Shown piece after piece: positions 22,972 to 33,196 of a stretch of DNA of 64,000 nt. The position numbers were made by a program, and so were the translations under genes. Under the pieces are notes generated by a model. The model was not told the origin of the DNA. It saw nothing but the letters and a program-made list of their open reading frames with translations, and did no database searches. The DNA comes from Byssothecium circinans (Eukaryota; Ascomycota; Dothideomycetes; Pleosporales; Massarinaceae), in NCBI GenBank assembly GCA_010015675.1, contig ML976987.1, forward strand, positions 1,188,238 to 1,252,237, given 5' to 3'. Positions within the stretch are counted from its first letter, which is position 1. Each line of letters begins with the position of its first letter.

Positions 22972-23454
22972 TGAGTTTGTGCGTGCATGTTCGTGGACTG
23001 GTGCATGCTTCAGTATATATATTTATGTCGATGCGGGGGAATAGCCTGTAGGGATCAGTACCTTCTAGCTTGACAGTACAAAGCGTCATCTCAAATTGAC
23101 CAGATATTGCGTGTCCATTTCCAACCTCCTTATGGCCTGTTCCCTCGTCTCTTTTACCGTGTGAAGGCCATCCGGAACCAGCGCGTGTATGTCATTCACC
23201 GTAGGGCAAAAAAATATTCCTCGTCTCACTTGCGAATTAACCACCTTTGACAAAGGAACTCGCTGCGATTGTAGCATAAACCGATGGAATGAAATCTATA
23301 CACAGATGTGGTCGCCAGAGGGGTCGTTGAGCCGAGGATATCGCCGGCGTCATCGTAGTTCCATCGATCGATTCCCTCCCTCCAGCTCCCTATTCATACA
23401 TTTATCGTCCATCCACCCCAATTCACTCTTCCACCTCATCATCATCATACATCC
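22972..23454. other. Convergent 3' region of hydrolase and QCR8
   Basis: The two genes converge here. CATCATCATCATACATCC-type and ATCCATCC-type simple sequence at 23390-23450 probably belongs to the 3' UTR of QCR8. No gene seen. Confidence 0.5.
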
Positions 23455-24039
23455 TTACTCCTCCTCGCTAAATTCAGCGCGACCGGGCTTCGAGTTAAGA
23501 TACTCGTTCCTGTAATCATTAGCCTCTATCCTCAAATCCCCACCGTCTCCATTCCCCAGCCTCCTTCCGGAATGCCCGCCCCCCATGCGCCATCCTCGCT
23601 CCGCTGGTGTAAAGTATCAGACTCACCTCTCAATAGCCCACTGCATAGCGCTATACGCCGCAATAAACGGCGGCACGACATACAAAATCTGGTTCCGTGC
23701 CCGCCGCACCGTGTTCCATGTTCGCGTCGTGAAGAAGCCGACAAAGGGGCGCTGACGGTTCGCGCTCATGGCGTACGTGACGACGCCTTTGCCGGGCTGG
23801 CCGCCTCCTTCGTAGGGGTTGCCCCAGCCGCCAATGTGCCATCTATCCCATCGATTAGCCTTCTAGACCTATTGCCTTTTGCATATGCGGTGTTCGGGGA
23901 TGATGGGGATAACTGGGCCGATGCAATTGATGCCGCTGTGCGGGAGAGTTTTCGGGGGAGGGATTGTGTGGACGGAGCGGAGAGGGACGTACGTCGCTTT
24001 ATGGCGCGCATTGCTGTTGGAAGATGAGCCGCCGGCCAT
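23455..24039 (-). CDS. QCR8: Cytochrome b-c1 complex subunit 8 (UcrQ family)
   Basis: Three exons: 24039-23993, 23842-23627 and 23509-23455 (introns 150 and 117 nt), 105 aa. The sequence matches the UcrQ family: HIGGWG, GVVTYAMSANRQRP, then NMVRRARNQILYVVPPF leading into the single membrane helix and the hallmark AMQWAIERNEYLNSKPGRA near the end, where the last intron splits the AG-G of Arg. The protein is a supernumerary subunit of mitochondrial complex III (ubiquinol-cytochrome c reductase) next to cytochrome b in the inner membrane and needed for complex assembly. Usual length is 90-110 aa, so it is complete. A housekeeping gene this close to the telomere marks the inner, conserved part of the window. 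Confidence 0.95.
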
Positions 24040-24481
24040 GGTGAGGGTGTTGTGTGGGTATGAGGGGTGCGTGTGCGGTGGTGGGTTGGGATGTTGGTGG
24101 GTGGTGAGGTTGAACTGTGAGCTTCGAAATGCTCGGGGTATTAACGCTTGGACTAGGCGATGGTACGTGCGCCGACGTTTTGATCTGTACTTCTGCAATA
24201 ACATCAATGATGTCTTGCACGCCTTTGGATAGTATTGTTATTAAAAGAAAATTGGCATATTTTGTCTGTTTCATGACTTGAATTGCTTGAATCCTTTAAG
24301 ATGGAGACTGCGGTGTTGCATATACCAACTCCAACGCCACAACATATCCCCGACGTGCGGGCTGCTCAATCGTGATGCGTAATGTGTTCCTACACTATCC
24401 AATAATGAAAGGCACCATGGGCGAATATTGAACGAAAAATCAAGACCGTCATAACCCACGCCAACAGGACACCGTGCCCCT
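24040..24481. other. QCR8 promoter and 3' flank of the LysM gene
   Basis: 442 bases between the QCR8 start and the stop of the next minus-strand gene. C/A-rich on the minus strand just before the QCR8 ATG. No other gene. Confidence 0.5.
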
Positions 24482-25061
24482 TTACTCCGGCACACAAAAC
24501 AAATCCCCCACGTCCAGCTTCTCGCACTCTACCCCTTCGTTCCCCGCAAACCCCAACAGCTCATCTACACCCACACCGTACGTTTGGGCGACCCCCCAAC
24601 ACGTGTCGCCGGCTTGGACTTCCACTCTCTGAAAGCCCTCCTGACACTGAACCTGCGTCTTCTTCTCGTCAGCCTCGCCCGCACCACCACCAGCGCTGCC
24701 CAAGAACTTGAACAGGAGCAACAAGAAGACAAGAACCAGGAGTGCGAACGGTAGCATCATCTTTACTGACTCGCGGTTCCCTTCTTTGAGGGACGCATTG
24801 TGTCTGGCGATCTCGGCGGAAGAGAGGCGCGGTCGAGGTCGTCCGCTGGGGTAGAGAGGCCCGTAGCGGTTTCCCGGGAGCGATTCGTAGGTTGTGCCAT
24901 TAGAGTCACGGAAGGTGTAGGTTTGGCTGTCGGCGTCGTAGCCGATTCTTTCGAAGCCTTCGGGGAGGCGTCCGGAGTCCTGGATTGTGTTAGAGTCGGT
25001 TGCAGGCTGATATGGGATGAATGATACTACTTACGGAATCTGCGTCTGTCCAGCGACCCAT
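24482..25061 (-). CDS. Single-pass membrane protein with C-terminal LysM domain
   Basis: Two exons, 25061-25035 (nine codons, MGRWTDADS) and 24979-24482, with a 55 nt intron (GTAAGT...CCAG); 174 aa. The N-terminal half is hydrophilic and may face the cytosol (GRLPEGFERIGYDADSQTYTFRD, then a PSGRPRPRL basic patch). One strong membrane helix follows (LPFALLVLVFLLLLFKFLG). A LysM domain ends the protein (VEVQAGDTCWGVAQTYGVGVDELL ... LDVGDLFCVPE). LysM binds GlcNAc polymers in many proteins, but in intracellular eukaryotic LysM proteins the ligand is usually unknown. There is no N-terminal signal peptide, so this is not a typical secreted LysM effector. I judge it a conserved fungal gene. Confidence 0.85.
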
Positions 25062-25449
25062 GGTGAGAGATAACTTGTGCTGCTGTCTTGGAGAGATGAG
25101 CAACGGTAGTTAGTTGCCCGAGGCTGATCGAGGTGGTTTATAAGGTATGGCGCCCTTGGGTTTATGAGGAATGTGTGAGCGTTGCTGGGTCTACGTTGAG
25201 ATATGTATGATGATTGATCGTTTGGTTTACAGGCAGAGGTGCTGAAGAGTAAGGGTGGCTCAGCAGCTTAGCTTGTACTCAGCTCTCCGGTGAAGACACA
25301 AGTGGAATGGCGGTTGGTGACGTGACGCGTGGCAGGCGATGGAATCAATGTGGTCTTGGCGGGGTTGGGATGCCTGATTGGTGTATTGCATTCACTGGAA
25401 ACCTGCACACACGACAAGTGCTCTGCGGGCTGTGAGGTATACTTTCGTA
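25062..25449. other. Intergenic
   Basis: 388 bases upstream of the LysM gene and downstream of the secreted-protein gene. No open frame worth reporting. Confidence 0.5.
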
Positions 25450-26034
25450 TTAAGTGAATGTTTGCTTCCCAAGACAAGGCGAATCCGACAGAACTGCATG
25501 ATCTGGAATCTTTCCCTCTGCAAACGGCGCAACGATAGCAACTGTCTCCTGATCGCTCGGATACCGCGTAATATGCCCCGTTCCCGTAGTATCAACAGCA
25601 AACAGAAGTCCTCCCACACCGCCGACTACCCATGCATCTACAGAGGCATCGTTGGGCAGTGTGAGATGAGCTACACCGGAAAGAAAGTGTACGAGCCTAG
25701 GAATTGTCAGTGACCGGCAGAAGGCAACGAGTCTCGATGACCTGAACGGCTAGGCTCACTGTGGTGCAGGTGCAGTGTGGATACCGCCATCGTATCGTGG
25801 AGGAAGAATGGTGTATGCGAAGTTCGTATTATTGCTGATAGTCGCAACTTGAGTGCCGCTGACCCCCGGAACTGAGGAGCGACGGAAAGGTTCGGTGAGT
25901 TGCCAGCATTCGAAGGCTGAGTTGTTGTTTTTTGTGACTATGGCGGTGGCTGTGAGATAGGTCGTATTTGGTGTTTGGGCGACCGCAAGGCCCATCGGTA
26001 TTAAAGCTCGCAAGGCAATCCGATGTGAATGCAT
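25450..26034 (-). CDS. Small secreted protein, cupin-like
   Basis: Two exons, 26034-25760 and 25696-25450 (63 nt intron, GTGAGC...CCTAG), 173 aa. The N-terminus MHSHRIALRALIPMGLAVAQ reads as a signal peptide with likely cleavage after the AVA/AQ region. The mature part (TYLTATAIVTKNNNSAFECWQL ... TILPPRYDGGIHTAPAPQLVHFLSGVAHLTLP ... AWVVGGVGGLLFAVDT) has the rhythm of a beta-barrel. The PP(R)..GGIH..P..Q and the Gly-rich turns resemble small secreted cupin-like fungal proteins that I recall only as hypothetical. Two cysteines are present. It is likely extracellular; enzymatic activity cannot be assigned. It shares a divergent promoter with the m-AAA protease gene. Confidence 0.75.
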
Positions 26035-26649
26035 TGAGAAGAACACAGGGAGGATATGGCATTGGAGAGGAGGGCAAGGAAGGAAAGATACCAATATTTA
26101 AACATCCGAACCTCTTGGTTAAGCACGCAGAGCAATGCTGACTGCTGATGCGTCTCCAGCTACGAGCTCCAATGAGGGACTTGGCCGTCTGCAATGTGTG
26201 TCTGGGTCATCTTTGGTCATCATAAGCACGAATAAAGTGCTTTGGATCAGAAGTCGATGGCTTCTATGTTGGATGGAGTAGAAGCATGATTTCTACGATA
26301 CCAGAGCACGGCTTGATGGTAATTGTAGACTCTGAGATTCTGAAGAGCATCACTCGTTTTACTGGGTCTTTTAAGGCGTGAATGGGCAACTACGCCCCGA
26401 TATGGTTTGGTGAGTGTGCTCACTGCTCAGCCGGATCGGCAGCTAGTCGGGAAGCTTTGCCTGACTAAGCGGCGGCGAGAAGCGGACGAACATGGAGCGT
26501 GAAATTCAACGACATCACGACTCTCGTCACCCATAAAATATCCTCAGCATTCAGCGCGCCATCCGTGTCATTATCTACGTGCGGTTGCATGGTAGACTAG
26601 ACGCGCGCAGTTTTCTCCACTCTCCCTCCGTCCCGTTCTTCCACACGAC
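26035..26649. promoter_or_regulatory. Divergent promoter between secreted protein and m-AAA protease
   Basis: 615 bases between the two starts. 26579-26640 is CT-rich (TCTCCACTCTCCCTCCGTCCCG pattern), as is usual just upstream of fungal housekeeping starts. Confidence 0.4.
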
Positions 26650-29331
26650 ATGTCCTCGCTCCTTCGCCGCTCCGGTCACCTTGCGCGATTCTCCCGACCC
26701 GCCTTCAATGCCACATCACGGACCCCATTCGCCGTACGAAGGCGGATACCTGTTCCCCAGTGCATATACGCCCAGCAGCGCGCGCGATTATACTCGACTG
26801 GCCCGCCAGAGGAGCCTAAGAACAAGAAGGATGAGGTAGCAAAGGGAGAGAAGCAGGGTGAAAAGCCCGAACCTAGCAAAGATGAGAAAGAGGCGAACAA
26901 GTCGGATTTGAAGACGTCGAAGCTGTCGGAAGAGGAGGAGAAGCTGCTAGACCAGCTAGTATCATTTGTGTCAATGGGAGTACCCCAGTCGCAGAAGCAG
27001 GCCATCAAGGATGCCGTGGAGGAAATCAAGAAGACGGGGATACCCAAAGAGCTGCGCGACGAAATGGACAAGCTGGCGCGAGGCGAGAAGCTGGATTTGG
27101 CCACGGCAGCCAAAATCTCACGGTTGACGACAAAGTTCGCGCGCAAGGCCGCAGAGCAGCAGCGCTTCCAGGACGACGCCACAGACGAGCCCCAGCAAAA
27201 GTCGGGCGCCCACGACCCTGGACCACAAGGAAAGGGGAAGGCGGGCGGCGCCGGTGGGCCTCCCAGATTTGATAAGAACATGGACTGGAACACGACGCTC
27301 ATCACCGCAATCCTCGCCTGGCTCGCCTACCGCATGATCATACCCGGCGAGAACACCAAGGAGATTACATGGCAAGAGTTCAGAACGACATTCTTAGACA
27401 AGGGTCTGGTAGAGAAGATTGTGATACTCAACGGTAACAGGGCCAAGGTTCACCTGCACCGCGAAGCTGTCTCGTCAATGTACCCAGATTCGCCGGCCGC
27501 CAGCCAGAATTTCTACTACTACTTCACCATTGGATCTGTCGAGGCATTCGAGAGGAAGATGGATGATGCACAGTACGAACTGGGTATTCCCAGCTCCGAG
27601 CGTATTCCGGTCGCCTACTCCAGCGAAATCTCCTGGTTCGGTACCTTCCTGTCTTTTGGCCCTACCATCCTTCTACTCGGTTCTCTGTTCTACTTCACAA
27701 GACGCGCTGGTGGCGGCAGCGGCGGCAACAGCGGCATCTTTGGCATGGGCAGGAGTCGGGCGAAGAAGTTCAACGAGGAAACCGATGTCAAAGTCAAGTT
27801 CGCCGATGTCGCCGGTATGGACGAAGCCAAGCAAGAGATCACAGAATTTGTCGCCTTCCTCAAGGAGCCCGGACGCTTCCAGAAATTGGGCGCAAAGATA
27901 CCCCGCGGTGCTATTCTCTCTGGTCCCCCCGGTACTGGTAAGACGCTTCTAGCAAAAGCTACTGCTGGAGAGTCTGGCGTACCTTTTTTCAGTGTCAGTG
28001 GTTCCGAGTTCGTGGAGATGTTTGTCGGTGTCGGTGCATCCCGTGTTCGCGACTTGTTTGCCAACGCCCGCAAGAGCACTCCCTGCATCATCTTCATCGA
28101 TGAAATCGACGCCATTGGACGATCGCGTTCAAAACAGAACTTCGGTGGCGGCAACGATGAGCGCGAGGCCACGTTGAACCAGATTCTGACGGAGATGGAC
28201 GGGTTCAACACCACCGAGCAAGTTGTTGTCCTTGCTGGTACTAATCGACCCGATGTGCTCGACAAGGCATTGATGCGACCTGGACGTTTCGATAGGCATA
28301 TCAATATCGACCCTCCGACTATGGAAGGACGAGGACAGATCTTCGGTGTGCATCTCAAGAAAATTGTTACTAATGAGGACTTGGAGTTCCTGAAGGGCAG
28401 GCTGGCTGCATTCACGCCCGGTTTCTCGGGTGCCGACATCGCCAACTGCGTCAACGAAGCCGCTCTTATTGGTTAGTACGATATTATATATTACGAACCC
28501 ACGCTGATTTGTATAGCTGCCCGTCACGGAGCCGACACCGTAACAATGGTGCACTTTGAGCAAGCCATTGAGCGAGTCATCGGTGGTCTCGAGAAGAAAT
28601 CACTGGTCCTCAAGCCCGAAGAGAAGAAGACAGTCGCCTACCACGAAGCTGGCCACGCTATCTGTGGTTGGTACTTCAAATACGCCGACCCACTCCTCAA
28701 GGTGTCCATCATTCCACGTGGCCAGGGCGCTCTTGGCTACGCCCAATACCTCCCCGCCGGCGACACCTACCTCATGAACATGAATCAACTCATGGACCGC
28801 ATGGCAATGGCCCTCGGCGGCCGTGTATCCGAGGAACTCCACTTCGAGGCCGTTACTTCTGGTGCCTCTGACGATTTCCGAAAAGTCACCATGATGGCTA
28901 CGGCCATGGTGACCAAGTACGGTATGACCGAAAAGATCGGGTATATCTACTACGAAGACGACCAGCAGAACCAAATCCAAAAGCCCTTCTCCGAAGAAAC
29001 GGCCAAGAACATCGACATCGAAGTGAAGCGTATTGTGGACGAGGCGTACAAGCAATGCAGGGATCTGCTCACTGAGAAGAAACACGAAGTCGGTCTTGTA
29101 GCAGAGGAACTCTTGAAGAAGGAAATGATTGGTCGCGAAGATATGATCAGATTACTGGGCCCGAGACCGTATGAAGATCCCGCAGATTTCCAGAAGTACT
29201 TCAGTGGCAAGTACGGGAGGGCGCCTGGGTCGCTAGAACCGCAGGGTGATACAGGGGTGAAGGGGCCGATGGTGCCGCCGCCTGCTACGCCGGCGTTCAA
29301 GAAGCATGATGGTTTGGATACCAGGCGGTGA
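26650..29331 (+). CDS. Mitochondrial inner-membrane m-AAA protease (Afg3/Yta12 family)
   Basis: Two exons, 26650-28471 and 28517-29331, with a 45 nt intron; 878 aa. The N-terminus ([17 protein letters not shown]) is a mitochondrial presequence, followed by a Lys/Glu-rich segment, the FtsH-ext region between two membrane helices ([34 protein letters not shown]), then the AAA module with Walker A GPPGTGKT at 425-432, Walker B IIFIDEID at 480-487 and arginine-finger motif RPGRFDR. The M41 protease follows with the zinc site HEAGH at 650-654. This hexameric ATP-dependent protease degrades misfolded inner-membrane proteins and processes subunits on the matrix side. Yeast has two paralogues (Afg3 and Yta12); I cannot decide which this is. 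All catalytic residues are present. Confidence 0.96.
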
Positions 29332-29772
29332 TGATAGGTGAGGTGTAAATATTAGTGGTAGGATAGTTTTGGCGCAGGTTTGAAGCAGGTATAGGCTTTC
29401 TTTCCACTCATCTTCAAAGGCATGCTTAGAAAGAGGTAGTGAACGTGGGCAACTTGAAAGGCTCTTTTGTAGCTTTGTACCATAGAGTGACCCGTTAAAC
29501 GCGGGGTGTACTTGTAGAAATACGGTAGCGTTGAAGCGTGGTGTAGACTCTCATCTATCTATGTGGAAAATTTCTATTACATGCTGTGGTGTTGACAAAA
29601 GTTCACAGCAAAAAGTTACTGTCAGTGTAAATTCACCTCAGCTCGGCCGGGTCCTACTAGCCTCGGCATATCTCCCACATTCGATCGTCCTCCGGATCAG
29701 CACTGCAACCACAATTTTCTGCCCACAGACCTCATTTCTCATTCTCTTCCTCAAGACCAGTTGGATCATACT
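29332..29772. other. 3' flank of the protease and upstream of a truncated gene
   Basis: 441 bases without a gene. The last ~150 bases still look like a promoter (CT-rich, ends ...CATACTATGGCG). Confidence 0.45.
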
Positions 29773-30013
29773 ATGGCGCAAGTGAACGGTCAAAAGAGGG
29801 AGTCTAGCGATGCATCGAGTTCACCGTTGCGTGGCCTACGAATTGCGTATCTTACCCTTTGCAACGGCACTTTCGCAGCGCTGTGGACTTCCGTCCTATT
29901 CAATGTCCTTTCGCACATCTCACAGGGAAAGGTGGAGTTGTTTGAAGCTACGGAGTCGCAGATACGGTGGATCCAGACGGTTTCGCTGATTGAGGTTGTG
30001 CATGCGGGGATCG
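29773..30013 (+). pseudogene. First exon of a 3-hydroxyacyl-CoA dehydratase (PHS1/PTPLA) gene, truncated
   Basis: ATG at 29773 opens an 80-residue exon ending in a consensus donor (G/GTAAGT at 30014). It reads as the N-terminus of PHS1: a hydrophilic lead, then YLTLCNGTFAALWTSVLFNVL (first membrane helix) and RWIQTVSLIEVVHAGIG, corresponding to the conserved IQ.LA.LEVLH..LG of the family, which performs the third step of very-long-chain fatty acid elongation in the ER. None of the later exons, which carry the catalytic Tyr and Glu, can be found downstream. I conclude that only exon 1 and promoter were copied here or that the rest was deleted. An essential full-length gene should exist elsewhere. 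Confidence 0.7.
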
Positions 30014-30306
30014 GTAAGTTGAACTTGTGCTTTCATGACTTCTCATCAGCAAACACGTCGAAAATACTTTCACACTGGCTTTTCCTCAACTTCTGAGCTT
30101 TCGTTCCTCGTGTATTAAACAATCTCATAATAAATAAGAAGAAGGAGCATGTGAGAAATAGGCAGAAGAAGCATGTGATAAGTAAGGAGTTATCCGGCCT
30201 AACTACCCCTAGTCATACCTTATCTGATGCTAACACTCGAACTATATGCCCCCACTTAAGGTTTTTCTTTTGCCATCCTACCATAAGGCGTTCATGTTCC
30301 GTAGTG

Positions 30307-30519
30307 TTACTCTCTCCCAACCTCTCTGTTTCCGCCGTTTCCGTCCGCATATGTTTCTGACTTGACCAAGTGCCCAGAACAGTAATTGTTGGAATTCTTC
30401 CCCGGCACCTTTTCCACTGTGTTGCATTTCTGGTTCGTTCCTTGGCGCTCCGGGCACTGCACAAATTCCATCTCCTTAATGCAACCGCATTTGTATCGGA
30501 TAGTGTTGGACTGACACAT
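30307..30519 (-). CDS. Small cysteine-rich intracellular-type protein
   Basis: ATG at 30519 in good context (AAGAAATGTGT) starts 70 codons ending at 30307. Cysteines lie at 2, 11, 13, 22, 32 and 47, arranged as C-x8-CGC-x8-C-x9-C-x14-C, with the sequence CGCIKEMEFVQC and YCSGHLVK. There is no signal peptide. The pattern resembles small zinc-binding-type proteins that I recall as unannotated in many ascomycetes. The frame is open for about 50 codons upstream, so a 5' exon is possible. Function unknown. It lies just downstream of the PHS1 fragment on the opposite strand. Confidence 0.55.
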   Translation of the reverse strand: MCQSNTIRYKCGCIKEMEFVQCPERQGTNQKCNTVEKVPGKNSNNYCSGHLVKSETYADGNGGNREVGRE

Positions 30520-30697
30520 TTCTTGTCTAACAAAATGTCTTAAATTAGACAGGGCTTCATTATAGGGGCAACTGCATACCTGAAGTGCTCGATAGTTGAA
30601 TGGCTTGTCTAAATAGTTACTAGGATAGGTATGGGACGTGAATGTGAATGGATTGGTACTTTTTATTGATAACATGTCAGCTGGGTGTTAAGCGAGC

Positions 30698-30720
30698 CGC
30701 TAGGCCGGTTAGGCCTAGCG
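30698..30720. repeat. Perfect 9 bp inverted repeat (hairpin)
   Basis: CGCTAGGCC at 30698-30706 and GGCCTAGCG at 30712-30720 pair perfectly around a 5-base loop. It is near the start side of the small Cys-rich gene. No T-run follows on either strand. Confidence 0.8.
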
Positions 30721-31798
30721 TGTACGGGGCCGAGAGTGAATCATGATCGAATGAGGAAAGCCATATACTGACAGAGACGGACAATGTATTTCCCCTACGT
30801 CGTGAACTCTTCTTACAAGAGTCTAAATGCCCATCACTTATGCTTGTACTTTGTCAACGTGGGTGTTGACTCTTCCGAAGACAAGGATAGCCAAGCTTAC
30901 CCACGACATAGAATTATTGTGCGCCATTTGATGTAAAAAATGATCTAATTAGCTAAACATAGTAGCAACGCCGCTGTCGACCTTCCAAGGCAGCTGCACG
31001 CGCTGCCCTTTTTTCTTCAGAAGGGTTCGAGTAGCGAGCGAGAGAGTATTGTCCGCGACATGAACCAGTCCCTGCGTTATCCTGCATCAGTAACATATCC
31101 CCCTTGACCGGTTTTCTGAACCCCATTAACCCCGCGACAAACCTGGCACCTCACAAGGCCAGTACGAGGCGACTTCCGACACATATCAGCGGCAATATGG
31201 CACACTTTCTTGTAGCATCAACGCCCCCACCACGTTGCGGGGTAATTGGTTACCACAGCCTTCCTCTTCCGTCCAAGTGCAAATCTGTTTCTCGGGCCAA
31301 GCACTGTGTTTCACCACAACCCTCATCAACATCCAGGCACTCAGCCAACCTTATCGACACGTCTTCTCGTAGCTGCGCACGTGTAGACAGGCCCTAAAGT
31401 ATACCTGCCGTTTCAAGTAATATGTTTCCGTCGATCATGTAGGGTCTAGAGCAACTTGAGTACGCGCTTTCGCAGCGATCATCTGGATAGCCAATGATTT
31501 TGCAGCGTGTTGAACGATGGATGAAAACAATTGGTTGGAGAGTCGCAAGGTGAATACTACCGAAACAAGCTCCTTTTATTTTAGATAGTGCGTATCAGGA
31601 ACGGGTTGTTTACCGAATTCATACGGACGCATCCTGCTGGAGTGTGAAGTGAAGGAGTGGCCGGTCTGAGCAGTATTTAGAAGGGCTATCCCAACGTCCC
31701 TGGCTCGCGGTAGGCTTTCGAAGAACATTCACTCAGCTACATTCGCTCCACGATCATTCACTTTTTCTCCCAACTATTCCTTGTCAAAAAGTGTCAGT
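30721..31798. other. Intergenic, upstream of the RNase gene
   Basis: 1.08 kb without a supported gene; short frames such as 31104-31397 lack recognisable content. The last 60 bases before the RNase start are CT/CA-rich. Confidence 0.5.
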
Positions 31799-32251
31799 AT
31801 GTTCAATCCCATCAGCTTCGTTTCCCTCCTGCTCCTCGTCTCCTCCACTGCCGCCCTTCCCGCCGAGCTCGACAAGCGCGCCGGCGCAACCTGCGGCAGC
31901 GTTGTGTACTCCGCTGCTGCAGTGAACGCGGCCTCCCAGAGAGCGTGTTCGTACTACCAGTCTGGCACTCAAGTCGGAAGCAACGCATACCCTCACGCCT
32001 TCAACAACAGAGAGGGCTTTTCTTTTGCCGTGTCCGGTCCTTACCAAGAGTTCCCCATCTTGTCCAGTGGCTCTCTTTACTCTGGTGGTAGGTCTTTGAG
32101 ATATGGATTGGTGGGCTGTAATTGCAACTAAGCTGACGAAATGACAGGATCACCGGGTCCTGACCGCGTTGTAATCAACACCTCTTGCAGGCAGGCTGGT
32201 GCGATTACGCATACTGGAGCCAGTGGAAACAACTTCGTCATGTGTAGATAG
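31799..32251 (+). CDS. Secreted guanyl-specific ribonuclease, T1/N1 family
   Basis: Two exons, 31799-32087 and 32148-32251 (60 nt intron), 130 aa. A signal peptide ([15 protein letters not shown]) is followed by a short propeptide ending DKR at 25-27, a Kex2-type site. The mature ~103 residues match the RNase T1/N1 fold: NAYPH contributes Tyr64 and His66, [10 protein letters not shown] the catalytic Glu84, DRVV Arg103, [11 protein letters not shown]is118 and Phe126, equivalent to T1 Tyr38, His40, Glu58, Arg77, His92 and Phe100. Four cysteines can form two disulfides. The enzyme cleaves single-stranded RNA after guanosine outside the cell, for nutrient release or competition; plant-associated fungi also secrete RNase-like proteins during infection, so that role is possible. 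The gene appears intact. Confidence 0.95.
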
Positions 32252-33196
32252 GTCATCCGTGACTACATGATGCTAGCCTGCACGATGTTAGCGAGGGGCT
32301 TCACTTGTACATTTTGAAATGACGTTTATGAAGTGAGTTGAAGGCATGAGATAAAAAGGGAAGTCGAAAGAGACGTAAGACATACCTTTGTTGCGTGTGT
32401 AGTTCGTTTTCAGCCTTCGCGTTTTCTCACATTGTGGCATTCATGATATCCTATATGAAGCTTTTCGCAACGCAGAGCACTGCACAGAAATGAGAGCATT
32501 GAAAATGAATTCTTCAGCAAGACTAGGGTTAATCAATACGTCGCTTGAGATCTGTGTTACAACCAGAATTCTTTGTTTGGTTGAGCTTAAGGTTATTTTT
32601 CGCTACGTGGCTACTCCGTGTATCCTTGCGACTTTTTAGCTGCAAAGTACACTTTACGGGATAGCGATTATGGTGGATGTACTTTTAGTAAGTTCGGGAA
32701 GATTAGTGCACGTCCATGGTCTGATATTATGATGAGTAACTGCAGCGAAAGATCAAAGTTGAGCTAATCCAGTCTCTAGACGTATATCTACCAGCGGCGA
32801 GAAGAGCATGGCAAATGCGATCGCAGGCTAAGAACGATACTTCTGGTATATGCTGCTCATCCATCGAAATCCCTCTGAACCGTCACAAAGATGCTAATTC
32901 ATGAGTAATGCTGCGCCGGAATCGAACCACATTACGGCCTTGATACCGTCGACAAAGCGCCTTCAGTGAGTCAGAACCGAGTCCCTTAGCGATATATGAT
33001 GACCTGTCCATGTGCGTCAATGTATCCTCATCTTCGACACATCTTGAGAGAGGTTGGCGGCAAGATTCTCATTGACCTCGTTACTCAATGCCTCGAACGA
33101 AACCGCGGCTGATCTAAATACCGCACCCAAAGCACACGAAGACATGAACTTGTCGGCCGCGGGATCGCTGGTCGCCATGGGCGTGAGTGCCTTTTA
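32252..33196. other. Intergenic between RNase and lipoxygenase relic
   Basis: No gene. On the minus strand, 32908-32985 contains a GGTTCGATTCC box and CGCAGC end that look like the 3' half of a tRNA, but the 5' half does not pair. The last 150 bases may contain eroded N-terminal lipoxygenase sequence. Confidence 0.45.

Noticed and set aside
27690..28454. 254-residue minus-strand frame
   Set aside because: Antisense of the highly conserved AAA domain; codon bias of the sense gene explains it.
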